From the NCBI GenBank assembly GCA_029891385.1, contig CM057233.1, forward strand, positions 29,866,540 through 29,930,539: 64,000 bases of DNA, in the 5' to 3' direction. A program made the translations under genes and the position numbers. The notes beneath the pieces were generated by a model that saw nothing but the letters and a program-made list of their open reading frames with translations, made no database searches and was not told the origin of the DNA. This stretch comes from Erythroxylum novogranatense. Taxonomy: Eukaryota; Streptophyta; Magnoliopsida; Malpighiales; Erythroxylaceae. Position 1 is the first letter of the stretch; each line of letters starts with the position of its first letter. Positions 44,594-57,970 of the stretch are shown here, piece by piece.

Positions 44594-47500
44594 TGTTGGA
44601 ACCCGACCCGGAGATCGGATCCCGACTGTGGATCCCGTTACCGGAACCCAACTCTCTTGCTTAAAATCGTGAAACCTGAGCGTGCGTATTACTTTGAAGG
44701 GTTATAATTTTTTTTTCATTCTTGATCCCTTGAACCCTTAAAGACATCATGAATTCATTCTCATGCTTAAAACGCTCCCAATATTTACTTACCAAAGTCC
44801 CTTAGTGTGCCCATGTACCTAATCATCATACTTGAACTTATTTCCAATACGCATTCACCGAATTTGAAAAACTTAAAATCTTAAATTCATTTGAAATTCT
44901 CTTGTGAATCATAGCCTTATGACTCTTGTTTAATTTAAGACAAGAATTGCTTCAATCGGAGTTATATAACTCAAGACACACTCCAAAAACCTAAAAGAGT
45001 TTATACCGGAAACATGCTCTCTTAACCGGCCTTTAACTTACTTTGATGCAAAATTTCTCAATTTAACTCCAAATAATCCCAATTTTTTTATCAAGGAAGA
45101 TATATGTCTTATAAATCCAATGGTTCAAGCCTCACCTCAATTGGAGGTCGTATGAGGGATTTATGCCCAAAACAATGGACCATGCTCACTTCCAAAATCC
45201 AATTGAAACGCTTTTGGCGCGATTTCCATAACGTTTTCTAAAATTATTCAAATGACTTCGTTCTTATTCCATTTGAAAGATAAGATCAGGATATACAACT
45301 TGTATTAGAGGCCTCAAAGCGAGATTCGGCCTCAAAACTGGTCAAAAATGCATGTTTCTCCAAGTGACCAACGGACACATTCGGGTGAATGGGTACCAAA
45401 CTCTTCGCAAATGTCCGTTAAACGGACATGCATGTCCGTCTAACGGACACGGGTAGGGCAAGGGGTGTTTTGACACTCGAGGCTGCCCGTTTAACGGACA
45501 TTCGTGTCCGTTTAACGGACACGCCAAATTCCAAAACTCCCAAACCTTAAAACCAACTTCAATTCACTTGAGACTATCATCTTTCAACCCTCATAACTTT
45601 TTAATCCTAACTCCAATATGTGCATACTATACCTCCATGGAAAGATAACAAAACGAACTACAAATGAAGGATGCAAAAGCTAAATCCATCATTAATCAAG
45701 GCAAAAAGCCACTCAAAGGACATTGCTCATTAAAGACCAATGTAACAGTACATAAATAGTAACTGAATGTGTTCTTCACCTCATAACTTTTTAACCCTAA
45801 GTCCAAATGAGATAAATGATATACCCTTAGAAAGATCTGAACTTCTACTACAATCTTCACGAAGACTTCCCAATCTAAATCAATCTCTAATGGGGTATAA
45901 AACTGAAGCGAAGTTCTGTCAAATTTTAGGAAATTTTGATAGCACTTCCCTTGAAAATGCAACTAACCAATTTTCAATTCTAATACTTCCACCTGCATAA
46001 AACTCAACATGCAACCTCATATAACATAACTTAATCCCAAGAGTAACTCCAAATTCAAATCAAGGCAACAACCGCACTCTTAATCCTCTAATCATATCCA
46101 AGCTATACAATGATACAATTGTACATTCACAACCATACTCAAGTACACATTGCATTAATCATCATACATAAGAGTTTTACAATTTCATTGGCATTTCCTA
46201 GCCAAATTTCCAAGACCAATAACAATATCTCATTTACCTTATTCCATTGAATTACAATTATACATTTACATAACCAAACTTCAAATACACAATATAACAA
46301 GCACAAGCTGTCTTGATCCACTTCCACTTGATTTCTTGCTAAAAACCTGGAAATTGGGAAAATAGGGGGTGAGCTTGGGGAGCCTAGAAGGTTCTATGCT
46401 TATAACCAAATAACGAACAAAACAGTTTTAGAAATCCATTTCCGTATTAATTTCCTTTGGATCATAAAACATTGTTTTCTTCAAAACTCTTGTCATTTTC
46501 TTGATATCACAAATCATTTATTTTTCAATTCATGCATTTTTCAAACTGTCATGAAATCATGAATGCAATTCAACTTGTCACAATTCACATCATATAACAC
46601 ATACCACCTAACACATCATAATGGTTTGGCAAGTCCACAATTCTTGGAAACCATATAATCTCATTTAATGATCTTATGTGGGCAAATCTTGAGGAGTCCA
46701 AATATTGGATCATCCTATGCCACAGTCGGACAGTCGGGCGAAGGCTTTTCATGGTCATCGTGCACGAGACGTTTCTTGGGTGGACTTAACCTAACCCATA
46801 TAACATATAATCATGTCTTGAAGCTTGATTGCCCAAAGGCAAAAATCTTGGAAATCTTGTTTTGCATAAATCATGCAAATTTTCATAAATCATTTCATGA
46901 TCATAAATCATTTCATATGCAATGCATCATCATTCCTCAAGCAAAATCACATAACATCCACATTCACATATCACAAATCATCAATCATCCAATTCACATA
47001 ACATATACATCAATGATAGCAATTTCTCGAGGCATTCAAAAACAATGAATTTGAAAACATTTTTATATTCTTAATTTCTTTGAAAATTATGTCAATGGCC
47101 CATTATTTAACTATAAACATAAAACCTACTTTATGATTCCTTGCTTGAAAACCTTGCTCCAATGACCTTCCCTTGCTTTCCATTCCTCTTGCCTCTCACC
47201 ATTTTCCTCACAATCAACAAAATCCCCAAATCAAAAGACATCCAAAATGAAACAAATCCTAAGGACACAAATCATGAAATTGATCTTGGAATCACAATAC
47301 CCATTCATTTTCTAAGCTTTCTCAACCATAACCCATGCAAAACCTCTAACAAAACTTCATGACTTACCTTAAACTTCCACTAACCAAGTGATGACTTGGT
47401 TTAAAATGAAGCTCTAGTGATTTCCCACACTTTTTCCTCTTGAACTTTCTTCAAAAACCTCTTAAATCTCTTGGAATCTCAAACCTAAGCCAAAGCTCCT

Positions 47501-48083
47501 TCTTTTTCTCCTTTTCTCCCTTCCATGGCCGAAACTCTCATCTTCCCTCTCTCAATTTCGTGACTTCCCTCTTCTTTCTCTAAAATCCTACTTCTTTCAT
47601 TTCCTTTTTATACTCCTTACACACTCACTTAAGCCCAAAGGCCCATTTGCCTACTCCTTTCTTCTCTTTTCTTCTTTTCCTACCTCATTAAACTACTCAA
47701 GCCCACTTCTTCATTTAAGCCCAATTCCTTCCTTCTTCATTTAACCCTTAATACATTTATAACATGCATAACACCTTAATACACTTGATCCATGTCATAT
47801 AGTCTTAGTCTAATCAACATGTTAATTAAATTTCCTTAACATGCTAATTAAGTCCACAAAATACAATAATTGAATCCCATTAAATCATGCCACCTAATTT
47901 CATGACACCTTACCTTAAGCATATTTGCATGTCAATTAATTCCACATTAATCCATCTCGTATTTAAACCATATCTTCTATTTCATTTTAATTTCAAGAAT
48001 TCTTAACTTCTTTAATCATGAATAATCATTCAAAAATCCTTATTTAATAATCCTAGCTTACCAAAAAGATTCGGGGTCCAATA
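44594..48083 (-). mobile_element. Solo LTR of a large gypsy element (3490 bp), minus orientation
   Basis: Plus-strand ends are TGTTGGAACCCGA and TCGGGGTCCAATA, inverted copies with a TG-to-TA change at one terminus. The target duplication is cgtcg (44589-44593, 48084-48088), and the uninterrupted site is visible in the 5' LTR at about 36109-36134. On the minus strand a TATA-like AGTATAAAAAGG (about 47602-47613) is followed by a purine-rich leader containing GGCCATGGAAGGGAG and an AGGTAAGT splice-donor-like site (about 47366-47373), as in Tekay/Del LTRs. Palindromes of the GTCCGTTTAACGGAC kind lie at 45410-45525. It has no genes; frames such as 46668-47048 are spurious. Confidence 0.9.
45410..45525 (-). 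repeat. Array of GTCCGTTTAACGGAC-type palindromes
   Basis: Four near-copies of a 15-16-bp palindrome (gtccgttaaacggac, gtccgtctaacggac, cccgtttaacggac, gtccgtttaacggac) in 115 bp inside the solo LTR. Confidence 0.92.
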
Positions 48084-49315
48084 CGTCGCGACGAGCAAAT
48101 CATTTCCACACGTCGCGGTGAATATTAATTTATACGTCGCGATGAACAAGCAATTCCATACGTCGCGACGAATATTAATTCACACGCCGCGACGTACGAG
48201 CAGATATCCGACCTGAAATAGAAAGTTTGTCTCATTGCTCTGACCCGACCCGCATCCATTATATATAAACTTTGCTATTTTTAGGTCAGAGGCAGACGGG
48301 AAAGGCGGGGGGATAATTGGAGACTTGAATACGCATACACTTAGAGACGTCTGGAGGCAGCAGGAAGACTACACACTACTCCACATCATTTTTCGTTTCC
48401 ATCATCATCGACCATCGCCATCATTATCGCCACCGTCAGTATCTCCTGCTAATATGAGTATCGCTTAGTCTCCAGTAGTCGAAGGACAGTCCGGAGCTAT
48501 GCGTAGCTAAGTCACATTTCCTCTTGAAGATGTAGCAATGGCTTGAGTTCACCGGAAGCTTCAAAGGGAAGTAATCATATAGTGTCTGAAGTTTAGTTGT
48601 ATTTGTGTAAACTCTGAGTTAGAGATTGCATTTGTATGGCTAGATTAGCATGGTTAACAGTTTAACCGTGTGTTGAACACTATGTTGCGATTTGGACTGA
48701 GTGATTTGTAGAACTTTTGATGCTTAATATATGAAGTCTCATATATGTCATTCGGATATTCCATTTACTCTTTTAATCTGCCTAGTTGTGTTTGATTTAG
48801 ATTGTTGTGTTTTTATCCGATTGACCAATTGCATTTACTTGTCCATTTTTCACACTAAGGCTTTTAACAAATATTTAAATAATGGAGTTCATTAATTAAA
48901 TCTTTGGACCTAAAGAGTCCTTAGGGTTGATCTTTCGAAACTTAGTGGATTCTATCCCTGAAAATTTATTTTTGAACTGTGATAGCCTGTGCCCGTTTTC
49001 AAGAGGATTTATTATCATTTGCTCATTACCAAAAATTTAAAGTTCATTTATTTTATTAAAAATTCAAAAACATTCTTTTATACTTTTTCTCCAATTTTAA
49101 TCACTTTTATCAGTTTCGATCAAAATACCAAACCCCCCATTTTATCAACTTTGATTGCAATTTTTGACATTTAGGCTAGCTTAGACCTTTTTCGCTTGGT
49201 TCCAATTAAGTGAGACGACCCGAGGATTGCAACCTATACCGCAATCTTGGAACTTTTTATATTTGACCGGTTTCCAAGGATCGATCGTAAGATCGAATCA
49301 GCAGAGCCGCGATCA

Positions 49316-49504
49316 ATTGATCAGAAAAATAATTACCCGGTCCCCTCACTTTGATCTAACCAATCCACATCAATTTTATCTCTAAAAATTCACAATTTTA
49401 TATAGAAATGAAATTAAAGGACTCACGAATCCGACGACTCGAGAATTAAGTCAATCGGAGGTCGGATGAAAAAGTTATAAGAAAAAGAGTGGAGAGAGGT
49501 CGGG
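49316..49504 (-). mobile_element. Continuation of LTR C, then cut by the next element
   Basis: It follows the Athila-like element directly; attga here and ataga at 35820-35824 are a one-mismatch target duplication. It contains caatcggaggtcggatgaaa, typical of the middle of these LTRs. The rest of C would lie beyond the right edge. Confidence 0.65.
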
Positions 49505-50110
49505 TGTAACATCCCATCACCGATGGGGAGGATAAAATGGTAAATTTGGGTCGATATGTGATTGTGTATATGTATCTCGGCATACATGCATAAAATGGCC
49601 TTTATACAGATATGAAAAGTAATTTTTGCAAATGCACAAGATTGTACATGCACTCGTGACAATTTCCTGCTTTTGTTTCTTTGTGAAAAATGGGAAATTT
49701 TGTGCTTGAAAAATTGAATGGGAGTGATTTATGTGTATTCTGTATAAAATTGTAAAGTGGGTATCGATGAGATTTTCGGTACTGAAAATGACTTTCCAAT
49801 TGACACTCTAATTAATGACAGGATTTAGACATATTATTTTTACCATGAGCATTGAAATTTTGGAGAGGTCTATGAAAATCAAAGTTTAAGGATTGATTGA
49901 AATGGGAATTGATAGGTATTACTGAAACGATGAAAGTGTGTGAATCTGAAAGAATTGAATCTCAATTCAGTCCCTAAAAGTCTGAAATTCTGAATTGAAG
50001 TAGTAAAGTTATGAGAATTTGTATAAGAGCAATTTGGGCATAATACTTAAGATGTGAAGTTTTAAGGCTTAAAGGAAGGGGTAACTTGGACATTTCACAA
50101 TTGATAAGGG

Positions 50111-50119
50111 TATAAATAG
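50111..50119 (+). promoter_or_regulatory. TATA box of the large coding-less element
   Basis: tataaatag in gggtataaatagcagg, about 600 bp into the LTR, followed by a purine-rich leader. Confidence 0.7.
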
Positions 50120-51419
50120 CAGGAATTAGGGTTTTGTTTTGGAAAAGAGGGGGATTGTCGTGGGAGAAGAAGAAGAAGAGGATAAGAGAATGGGTTTTTT
50201 TAGGAAATCATGAAGAGTTTGAGGATTTTGAAGATAGATCAAGTAAGTTTAAGCTTCTTTCCTCTTGATTAACTGATTGAAGCATGTTTTGATTTGGTAA
50301 AAGTTATAGAATGGGTTGTTTATATGCTTGGTTTTAGGGGTTTCGGTTTTGATGATCTTTTGATGGTTTTGTGAATGATATTGGTTGTAATAAGTTGGAA
50401 AATGATGTGTGAGTAATGTTTTAGTGCATAGATGAATTATGTTTTGAATATGAGGAGAATTGGATTGAATTTGCTGGAAAATCCGGTTTCGGGTGGTTTA
50501 CGGTGCTCGCATGTCGCGACGTGCTCATGCAAGACGCCTTGTGGTATCATAACGCGTGCCGTGACAAAGCGAGTGAGCACGCCGCAAAGACACGCGTCGT
50601 GTAGAAACGCCGCCATGGCGAGCATTCGAAGCTCTTGTCGAGAAAGTTATGTTTGGTTTTTAAGCCATAACTTTTTATACCATTATTCAAATGAGATAAT
50701 TTTGGATTTGTTATAAACTAGAGACAAGGGTCTATACGTTTGTGAAAAAGGGGAGTGTTGAAACAGTTTTTTAAAGTTCTCAATTTTGGATGGAGGTTTA
50801 GTGTAAAGTATGGTTTCGACATAATGATAGTCCATATATGTTGGGTAATGATTTTCAGATTTCTGAAACAAATTGAATAATTTGAGTGTCTATTGAGTTC
50901 TGATATTGAGGAAAAGTTATGACGGGAATTTTTGTGTTAATGTCGGGAATGTCACAAAAATGCATAGTACATATCATTAGATTGCTACATATGCATTATT
51001 ACAAAATTGGACAATGTGTTAAATATATGTGTTTTGATTTACGATAGAGGCACTGTTGGAACTTCAGCCCACCGACATTGTAAAGACTTCTAGGTATTAG
51101 CGCAGAAGTCAGGTGAGTGACCTAGACGGTCCTCCAATTTTTCTGTGTGTCATAAGTATGTGATTGATTATGTGGGGAATAATGGTGGGACTGTATTCGA
51201 TTTGAACTCCGGACAGAGTAATATGATATAGAAGTGTTATGGGTATGTGACATTGGGATTGTGTTTTTAATATGATAAAGTGTGAATTAATTGTTCGATC
51301 TTGATAATTTGGAAATGATTGTGACATAAATGATTTCGTGAATAAAGTGATTGAATTGTGTCACCTGCCGTTCATACATGAATGCAAAGTCAATTAATGA
51401 CAGTTGTGACCGGAACAAT

Positions 51420-51845
51420 TATTGATTAGAGCTTTTAGCTCAACATTATATTTGGGCCTCGAGCCTCACAATGATTCAGAGCTTTTAGCTCAACGATTAA
51501 TGAGCCCTTAATGGGACAGTTCAGAGCTTTTGGCTCAACGATTAATGAGCCCTTAATGGGAAAATTTTAGAGCCTATTGGCTCAACGATTAATGAGCCCT
51601 TAATGGGACAGTTCAGAGCTTTTAGCTCAACGATTAATGAGCCCTTAATAGGACAGTTTCAGAGCCTATTGGCTCAACGATTAATGCGCCCTTAATGGGA
51701 CAGTTCAGAGCTTTTAGCTCAACGATTAATGTGCCCTTATAGGGACAGTTTTTTAGAGCCTCTGGCTCATCCATTAATGTGCCCTTATAGGGACAGTTTT
51801 TAGAGCCTCTGGCCCATCGATTAATGTGCCCTTATAGGGACAGTT
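51420..51845 (+). repeat. Tandem array of about nine 46-bp units
   Basis: Each unit holds agagcttttagctcaacg or agagcctattggctcaacg, then attaatg(a/t/c)gcccttaatgggacagtt. The GAGC...GGCTC core is an inverted repeat, so each unit can fold. More diverged units occur at 52050-52210. The same kind of unit occurs in LTR C (34640-35060). Confidence 0.92.
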
Positions 51846-52768
51846 CGGGTGCTCGGTCACCACACTGAAATAAATTGGAAATGTGTTACATACTGCATTT
51901 TGTTTTGATATGTTTGATTGACTGACAGGCTAAATGCCATATACTGATGTGATAATAATCATGGGGTACGTCTAATAGTAAAAATGTATGACAAATTAGG
52001 ATATGCCTAGTGTGGTATGAAATATTGGGACTATGAATCGAGTTACCACCGATCAGAGCTTCTAGCTCAACGTGCGAAAATGAGCTTCGAGCTCATGAGT
52101 GAGTCAGAGCCTCAAGCTCAACGTATAATGATCCCTATATCCAGTAGAGGTCCATCACTGGATAAGGGTCATATATTAATGAGCCCTTTTAATGGGACAA
52201 TTTAGGCTCTTGGTCACAGCAATGTGATAATATTCAGTGAGTGAGTGAGATAAGTATGTATCAAAAATGGGCTATATGAATGTAAATTTCTGTGTATGTG
52301 TCAATGAGAAATTGTGTGAAAGTGTATTATGAGATAAAATTAGAAGTATGGAAATTGAAAATGAGATCAAATAGACAGCAATGTGAATATAAGTTATGAA
52401 TTGATTTGATTCTTGATTGAGCGGACCATCGATGATGGTCACTCATTGAGTTCATAAAACTCACCCAAAATTTGAAATTATTTTTCAGGACTCAGAAGAA
52501 TACCCCGTTAGGCAACGGGTGTATCGTGATCGCTTGAGAGTGATAGAAGAAGACGGGATCAGTTGTGTCTGCAGAAGTGTGAGGACTTTGGTGTTTTATT
52601 ATTGTGTATTTATAAGAGGACCCTCGTGGTCAATGTATCTACCGGTTTTTGCTTTGTATACTATGTTTTGTCTGAGTGATGTATCACGCTACCCTCGCAG
52701 GGCACGAACTCGGATATCACCATCGATGTCGGGTCCGGGTCTTATGGGAGTGGGGTGTTACATTTAGG

Positions 52769-52780
52769 TGGTATCAGAGC
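52769..52780 (+). other. Primer binding site, initiator-Met type
   Basis: TGGTATCAGAGC six bases after the LTR end. Confidence 0.92.
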
Positions 52781-55529
52781 CCAGAAGTACAAACTTACTT
52801 GGGCATTCTCTAAAATATAGGTTAAATCATATACAGTAAAGACATGTCATAGCAGACCTTGGCAACTGATCCCTAGCATGAGTCCTATGGGTACGAATAA
52901 TACGCATGAACAAGTATTAAGTGTTTCAGAGTGAGAAAAGAAATGATATATCAGTATATGAGTCATTGTGGATTATGGGCAATTGGGAATGGGAAAAGTG
53001 AAACCGTGAGGGCGCGAGGCCCGAGAGGCCAAGGCCCTTTTGAGGATGTGAGGCACGAGAGGTCGAGGTCCTACAGATTATAAATGACATTCACACTGTA
53101 CTGTGGTCATAAACCCTTGAATGTGATATGAATGTGAAGATAGAGGCATGGGCTGAATTACGAAAGAAGTGATATCGATTGAGTAATGATACTTAAAGTG
53201 CATAAATTGGGTTGTAAAAAAACAAAATTTTGCGATAATCTGGAAAGATTAAATATGGACACGAAAGGGATATCGATAAAAAGTGATAAGAGGTACGATT
53301 GAGCATAAAAATATGACTATGTTTGATCACAAGCTCAGGGATGACTAGGTAATTATGATTATGATGTGTGTGACTGATAAAATGGGATAAGTGGAAATGA
53401 GAAAAAGGCCGATATAAATTCACTATATTTATGTTGACATGAATATGATGGACTGTATTGTTTCGTAAATGAAGAATTGTTAGGGAGAAATGAAAAATGT
53501 GAGATTAAAGTGTACAAGCCAGTTAAAAGAAATAATTCAATGGGACGTGGATGTGAAATGTGAGAAAAGTTAGGATATAACGAAATATTTTTGTCTGTGA
53601 CGATGAGATTTCATTTCATTGACATCTCTGCAGTTATAATTTTGAATGGATTGAAAATATTTACATGGATGAGGAAATGAGAGGAACATGATTTTATAGA
53701 TGATAAAATGTGATACATGATGGGTAGTATGGAAAATGTTAGAAAAGTGATAAAGATCGGAAAGTTGGAATAAAACGCAGTTATAAGAATGTTATGTGTG
53801 ATAATTTGAGGAAAAAGTGCAGGGCCCGATATGGGCCTACAAATCGATTCGGTTATGAGTATTTGGTAAAACCCAATCATGGGTAGGAACAAGGAAAGAT
53901 ATGTTATCTAGAGTTAATTAGGGGTTTATAGCATTGACGAATGTGATTAATGGGAGACTTGACTGTAACACATCTCTAAGTAAGATGTAAGGATTTGGTA
54001 TTTATTGGGGTATTTGAGTTATTAAAAAAAATTGATTGATACCTCATTGAGCCTCATTATCGAATATGTTTTCATCATATTGATTGTGATACAAATTGAT
54101 ATGCTTTTTCTTGAAATACAAAGAAAACAAGGAAATCAATTGACGAGCAAGAAGTTATGAAAAAGAGCGTGGTTAGTAATAAGAAATTAATGAGATTGGG
54201 ATAAGTTGGTAAATTCAAGGTATGATCAATGAGGGAATAAATTTGGAATGAATAATCTGAGAGTCAAAAACGAATATTGGAATTACGTTATAGCAAAGAC
54301 TCTAGCATAAGAGTTAGAAAAGACTATTGGGAGTGTATATCTTTTGTTGATGTAAAGTATCCAACTATATAAGTGGACTTCGGCAATTCGAGGTGATAGT
54401 CTTGTACTGTAAAGTGAATTTGGATCACGTCATAGGCTGTGGAAATAATTTTGGGAAACCACAAAAAGTACTTCAGATGATGGGTTTCCTAACACAGGAA
54501 ATTATGTTGTTAGATAGATTGAAATGTGGAAAGCAACAAGTATGAATGAGTTAACAAGGGCATAAATCAATGTGACATCTTCGGGAAATTGAAAGAATTG
54601 CTGAAATTTGTTGAGAAAAATGGAATTTTTAAGACAATTGAGGATAACAAGTGATAATACTACTGTATTGATGGATTAGTTATTCAAGGAATTTCAATAT
54701 ATATATATATATATATATACATGGGCAAAATGAGTTTTAAGGTTATATCTATTAGCGTTATCAAGCAACATGATTTCAATGTGAGACTTAGTATATTGAA
54801 AAAGTGTACAAGAATACATGTGGCTGCACTAGTGAGATTAGTAAAAGAATTTTTTAGGAAATTCACGATTTTGTTGTTTATAGCAAGTTCCCACAAGAGA
54901 TTAAGACACAATCTATTGCAATAGTACATTGATGTTGTGTACTTAAGGACAATTGTAGTCTTATGAGCTAAATTTGAACTTATGTTTTGAAAGGTGCTGT
55001 GCCAGTAATGGAAATTTGATTTACCTATAAATAGACAGATTAGTAGGGATTAACGAAAGATGGGACTTGGACAGGATTGAAGGATTCTATTAAGGAACCT
55101 GTCCTAATATAGTTAATGTCCAAATCAACAGTAGTGAATAGAACACCACATGGATGAGTATCACGTATGGGGATATTAGATTGCTCTTTCCAGTGCAATA
55201 AAGTGTTACAGTGACGAGTTAAAGAGGAACAAAGAGGAACAATTTACCGAATATGGAATAGTGATATCGATTTTGCAAAAAGGAATTTGGAAAGCCCGAA
55301 CTGTGGAATTGAAGATTGTGTTGCCATAAAATGTGTGTATTACCTAATAAGGGAGGTCCGGGTAAGTGGACCTAAGAGCTATTGGTGGCAAAAAAAATGT
55401 CGACCTGAGTGATTGTATGTTTTGAGTCCCTTGTACCTGGACTATTTGAGAAGGGAAAAAGGTGCATATGTCTGGAATATTTCAACATATAAGGTATAGT
55501 GTACAGTGTCTACAGCCAAACTCATTATT
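52781..55529 (+). other. Internal region of the large coding-less element, left part
   Basis: No domain or long frame on either strand. It is AT-rich with many atg/tga words. The first 200 bp (for example gatccctagcatgagtc near 52870) are homologous to the start of the nested minus-strand element's interior. An AT microsatellite lies at about 54697-54719. Confidence 0.75.
54697..54719 (+). repeat. AT microsatellite
   Basis: About eleven AT units. Confidence 0.95.
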
Positions 55530-55534
55530 TTCTA

Positions 55535-57953
55535 TGTAGCACCCCACTCCCGACGAGACCCGAACCCGATATCCATGGTGATATCCGAGCCCGTGACCCG
55601 CGAGGGTGGCGTACTAGAACACTCGCTCAGAAAATCGGTACATTACTTTCTATAACAAATGCGCGGAATTCTATACTCAATTTTTGGTACTCATTCAATC
55701 CCGTCCAAAAGGATACACTCATTTTCAAAAGCCACTTAGGTCAATTTTACAAATACATAATAAACACTTTAGTACAAAAGTAAAGGCGTGCAATGCGGAT
55801 ACACGAACCGATCCCGACTTCGACCTTCACTTGAATCTGCGCCATACTCCCGTTTGCTAACGGGTACTCTTCGATTCTGAAAAATAATTGCAATGTTGGG
55901 TGAGTTTGCGAACTCGGTGAGAAACCATCATCGATGGTTCACTCAAATCATGCATTACATAAATTAAATAAAGACCACGACATAGTAATAACAATTAACG
56001 GTATTATATAACGATTATACGATGAGTCTATAATAGTTTGCTACGAAGATACGTATCATTAGCAATAATATCTGATGGCGTAGAGCAGTTCACATAACGA
56101 TTATACGATGAGTCTATATCAATTATCTGATATCGGTAACAACATTTGATAGCATAGAACGGTTTTGATATTACATCACAATTCTGATAAATCATGGCAT
56201 CGCACGATTCGATGTCGTCACACAATTTGGCGATTCGATCGATCATGTATATGATGCATATGAGACTCTTTCCGATTATTGATGTTGTGCCCAAGTGCTC
56301 GATCGATGCTTGATGAGGGATGCGCGTGTGATTTCTCCCTCGGGCTAAGGACAAGACGAAAGATGTTGAGCTCTAGGCTCTTTTCGATGAAATTAGCAAC
56401 TTGGGTCACAGTCCTTTATCCGATCATGCATTTATGCATGCGATGCGATGTTCGATAAATTCAGATTATTGATGGCTCAAGTATATGGCTATAAAAGCCC
56501 GATGGTGTATCTCAATAACTTACGATAATTCAATATTGATGATTGATAATTTACGGTGTGTGGCTATAAAGCCCAAAGTGTGAAGATGTCGGTAATTGAT
56601 AATCCAATCCAATCAAGAAACACATACAATTCAATCGCCCTTTTGAAGAGTCATGCAATACATAAGGCAATTCACATTGTTCGATTCTATCTGAAGAACA
56701 TACAACTCGATCATTTACATTTGAGAATAATCTGATGCAATCAATCACATATAATTCAATAATCATGTACTTCACGTTATCAAGTAAATTACGGTGAACA
56801 TTTAGACACTCAAGAATTTGAGAAACCAACTAGGTTACTCACTGTTACTTAGAGCTATTGCACGAAGTCCCAAAGAATGTCCGTGGAGCGATGATCCAGC
56901 GGTGCCTCTATCTTGATGCGATGCGGTCCATTACTAATCGCTCAATTAAGCGATGCAAGAATGCATATGTCTCTATGAAATTATGTCCAATTAAGTACAA
57001 TCCAATCCAATACAATAAATAGGTTCCGCGCGCGACCTCGCGGCATACGTTGCGACGAAAGAGGCACGCTCGTCGAGGCGTGAAACACGCTTCGCCCGCG
57101 ACGTCGTCTCCACTGCGACTCGCCCGCGACGTCTGCTGCCTACGTCGCGACCAATACATTTAACTCAATTCAATTTTATTCGTCGCGACGAAGCCCTAAC
57201 GCTCGATGCTCGTCGCGACGTCACGAAGACCAGTCGTCTTCTCCGTCGATTTCCGACCATTTCTCTCACTAAAGCGTCCATTAACACCTCGACTACTCAA
57301 TCAACCACAATAAAAGCCATAGATGTAATAAAATAAGTAATAACAACATTGAAGCCATTAAAGCTTACCAATCACTGAATCGATCGCAAACCCTAAAATC
57401 TTTCTCAACACCGTCGATCTCCTCCCTCAAGCCTCAATCCACTTCATTTCCTGATAATCACAATAAACCGGTTAGCTTAACACAACAGGAGGAAACCACA
57501 AGAAGAAACAACGATCCTCACCTATGAAGAAGGATCGAAGATCACCGTGGAGAGGAAGAAGAGAAACTCGCAAATGCCTTAGCCAATTTTTCCCCAATTT
57601 CTCGACCCTAGGTATTTATAGACTAGGTCTCCTTATCAGTCCAAATTTCAGTCTCTAAATTTCAATGGCTCAGCATATTTATTTCCTATCAGTCCACTCT
57701 AACTTTTCCATTGCCATCGGACAGTTCTTTCGATCTATCTGATCAATCGATCGATCTCTCCAATATTTCCGGTCCGGGCATTATCTCCCGAATTTCCCGG
57801 AAATCTCCTATAAGCCACTATAAAATACCAGTTACACTTAAATTATTCTAAATCAATCATTTGAACCCAATTACTCACTCAATCATATTCCAGTCAGTTC
57901 AGTCAGTCTCTATATTACCAAAATACCCTTGCTGACAGTAACCGGATGTTACA
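55535..57953 (-). repeat. 3' LTR of the nested minus-strand element
   Basis: On the minus strand a TATA-like CTATAAATACC lies at about 57608-57618; the CpG-palindrome block (57027-57225) is downstream in the leader. catcatcgatggttcact recurs at about 55926-55943. Confidence 0.9.
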
Positions 57954-57970
57954 ATTCACCCCTCCTAATT
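57954..57970 (-). other. Polypurine tract of the nested minus-strand element
   Basis: On the minus strand AATTAGGAGGGGTGAAT directly precedes the 3' LTR. The host element has the closely similar ATTAGGAGGGGAGAAT at 63737-63752. Confidence 0.88.

Larger units (their letters stand above)
35825..49315 (+). mobile_element. Athila-like Ty3/gypsy element with gag, protease and a 3' ORF but no pol, plus strand
   Basis: LTRs TGATTG...CGATCA at 35825-37339 (1515 bp) and 44299-49315 (1522 bp once the solo LTR is removed). Order: primer site, gag (37673-39307), protease (39304-40335), a non-coding pyrimidine-rich stretch, 3' ORF (41393-42700), tail and polypurine tract (44284-44298). No reverse transcriptase, RNase H or integrase motif exists between 40335 and 41393, where pol should be. 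The LTR end sequences and tail are related to the nested element at 16982. Own length is about 10 kb. Confidence 0.93.
44299..49315 (+). repeat. 3' LTR of the plus-strand Athila-like element, split by a solo LTR
   Basis: Parts 44299-44593 and 48089-49315, joined at cgtcg, reproduce the 5' LTR (1522 versus 1515 bp). Confidence 0.93.
49505..52762 (+). repeat. 5' LTR of the large coding-less element
   Basis: TATA box tataaatag at 50111-50119 is followed by a GA-rich leader with gaagaagaagaagagg. Palindrome-type CpG-rich sequence lies at 50500-50620 in the leader. The tandem array of about 46-bp units is at 51420-51845. The end tcatcgatgatgg (52427-52440) and gatatcaccatcgatgtcggg segments are shared with LTR C in reverse. 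Confidence 0.9.

Noticed and set aside
51420..51845. 46-bp array as a CRISPR array or satellite
   Set aside because: Units are contiguous with no spacers and are confined to the LTR, so it is an LTR-internal tandem repeat.
52781..55529. Degraded gag-pol of the Tekay-like element
   Set aside because: I looked for CCHC, DSG/DTG, YxDD and integrase HHCC/DDE patterns in plausible frames and saw none.
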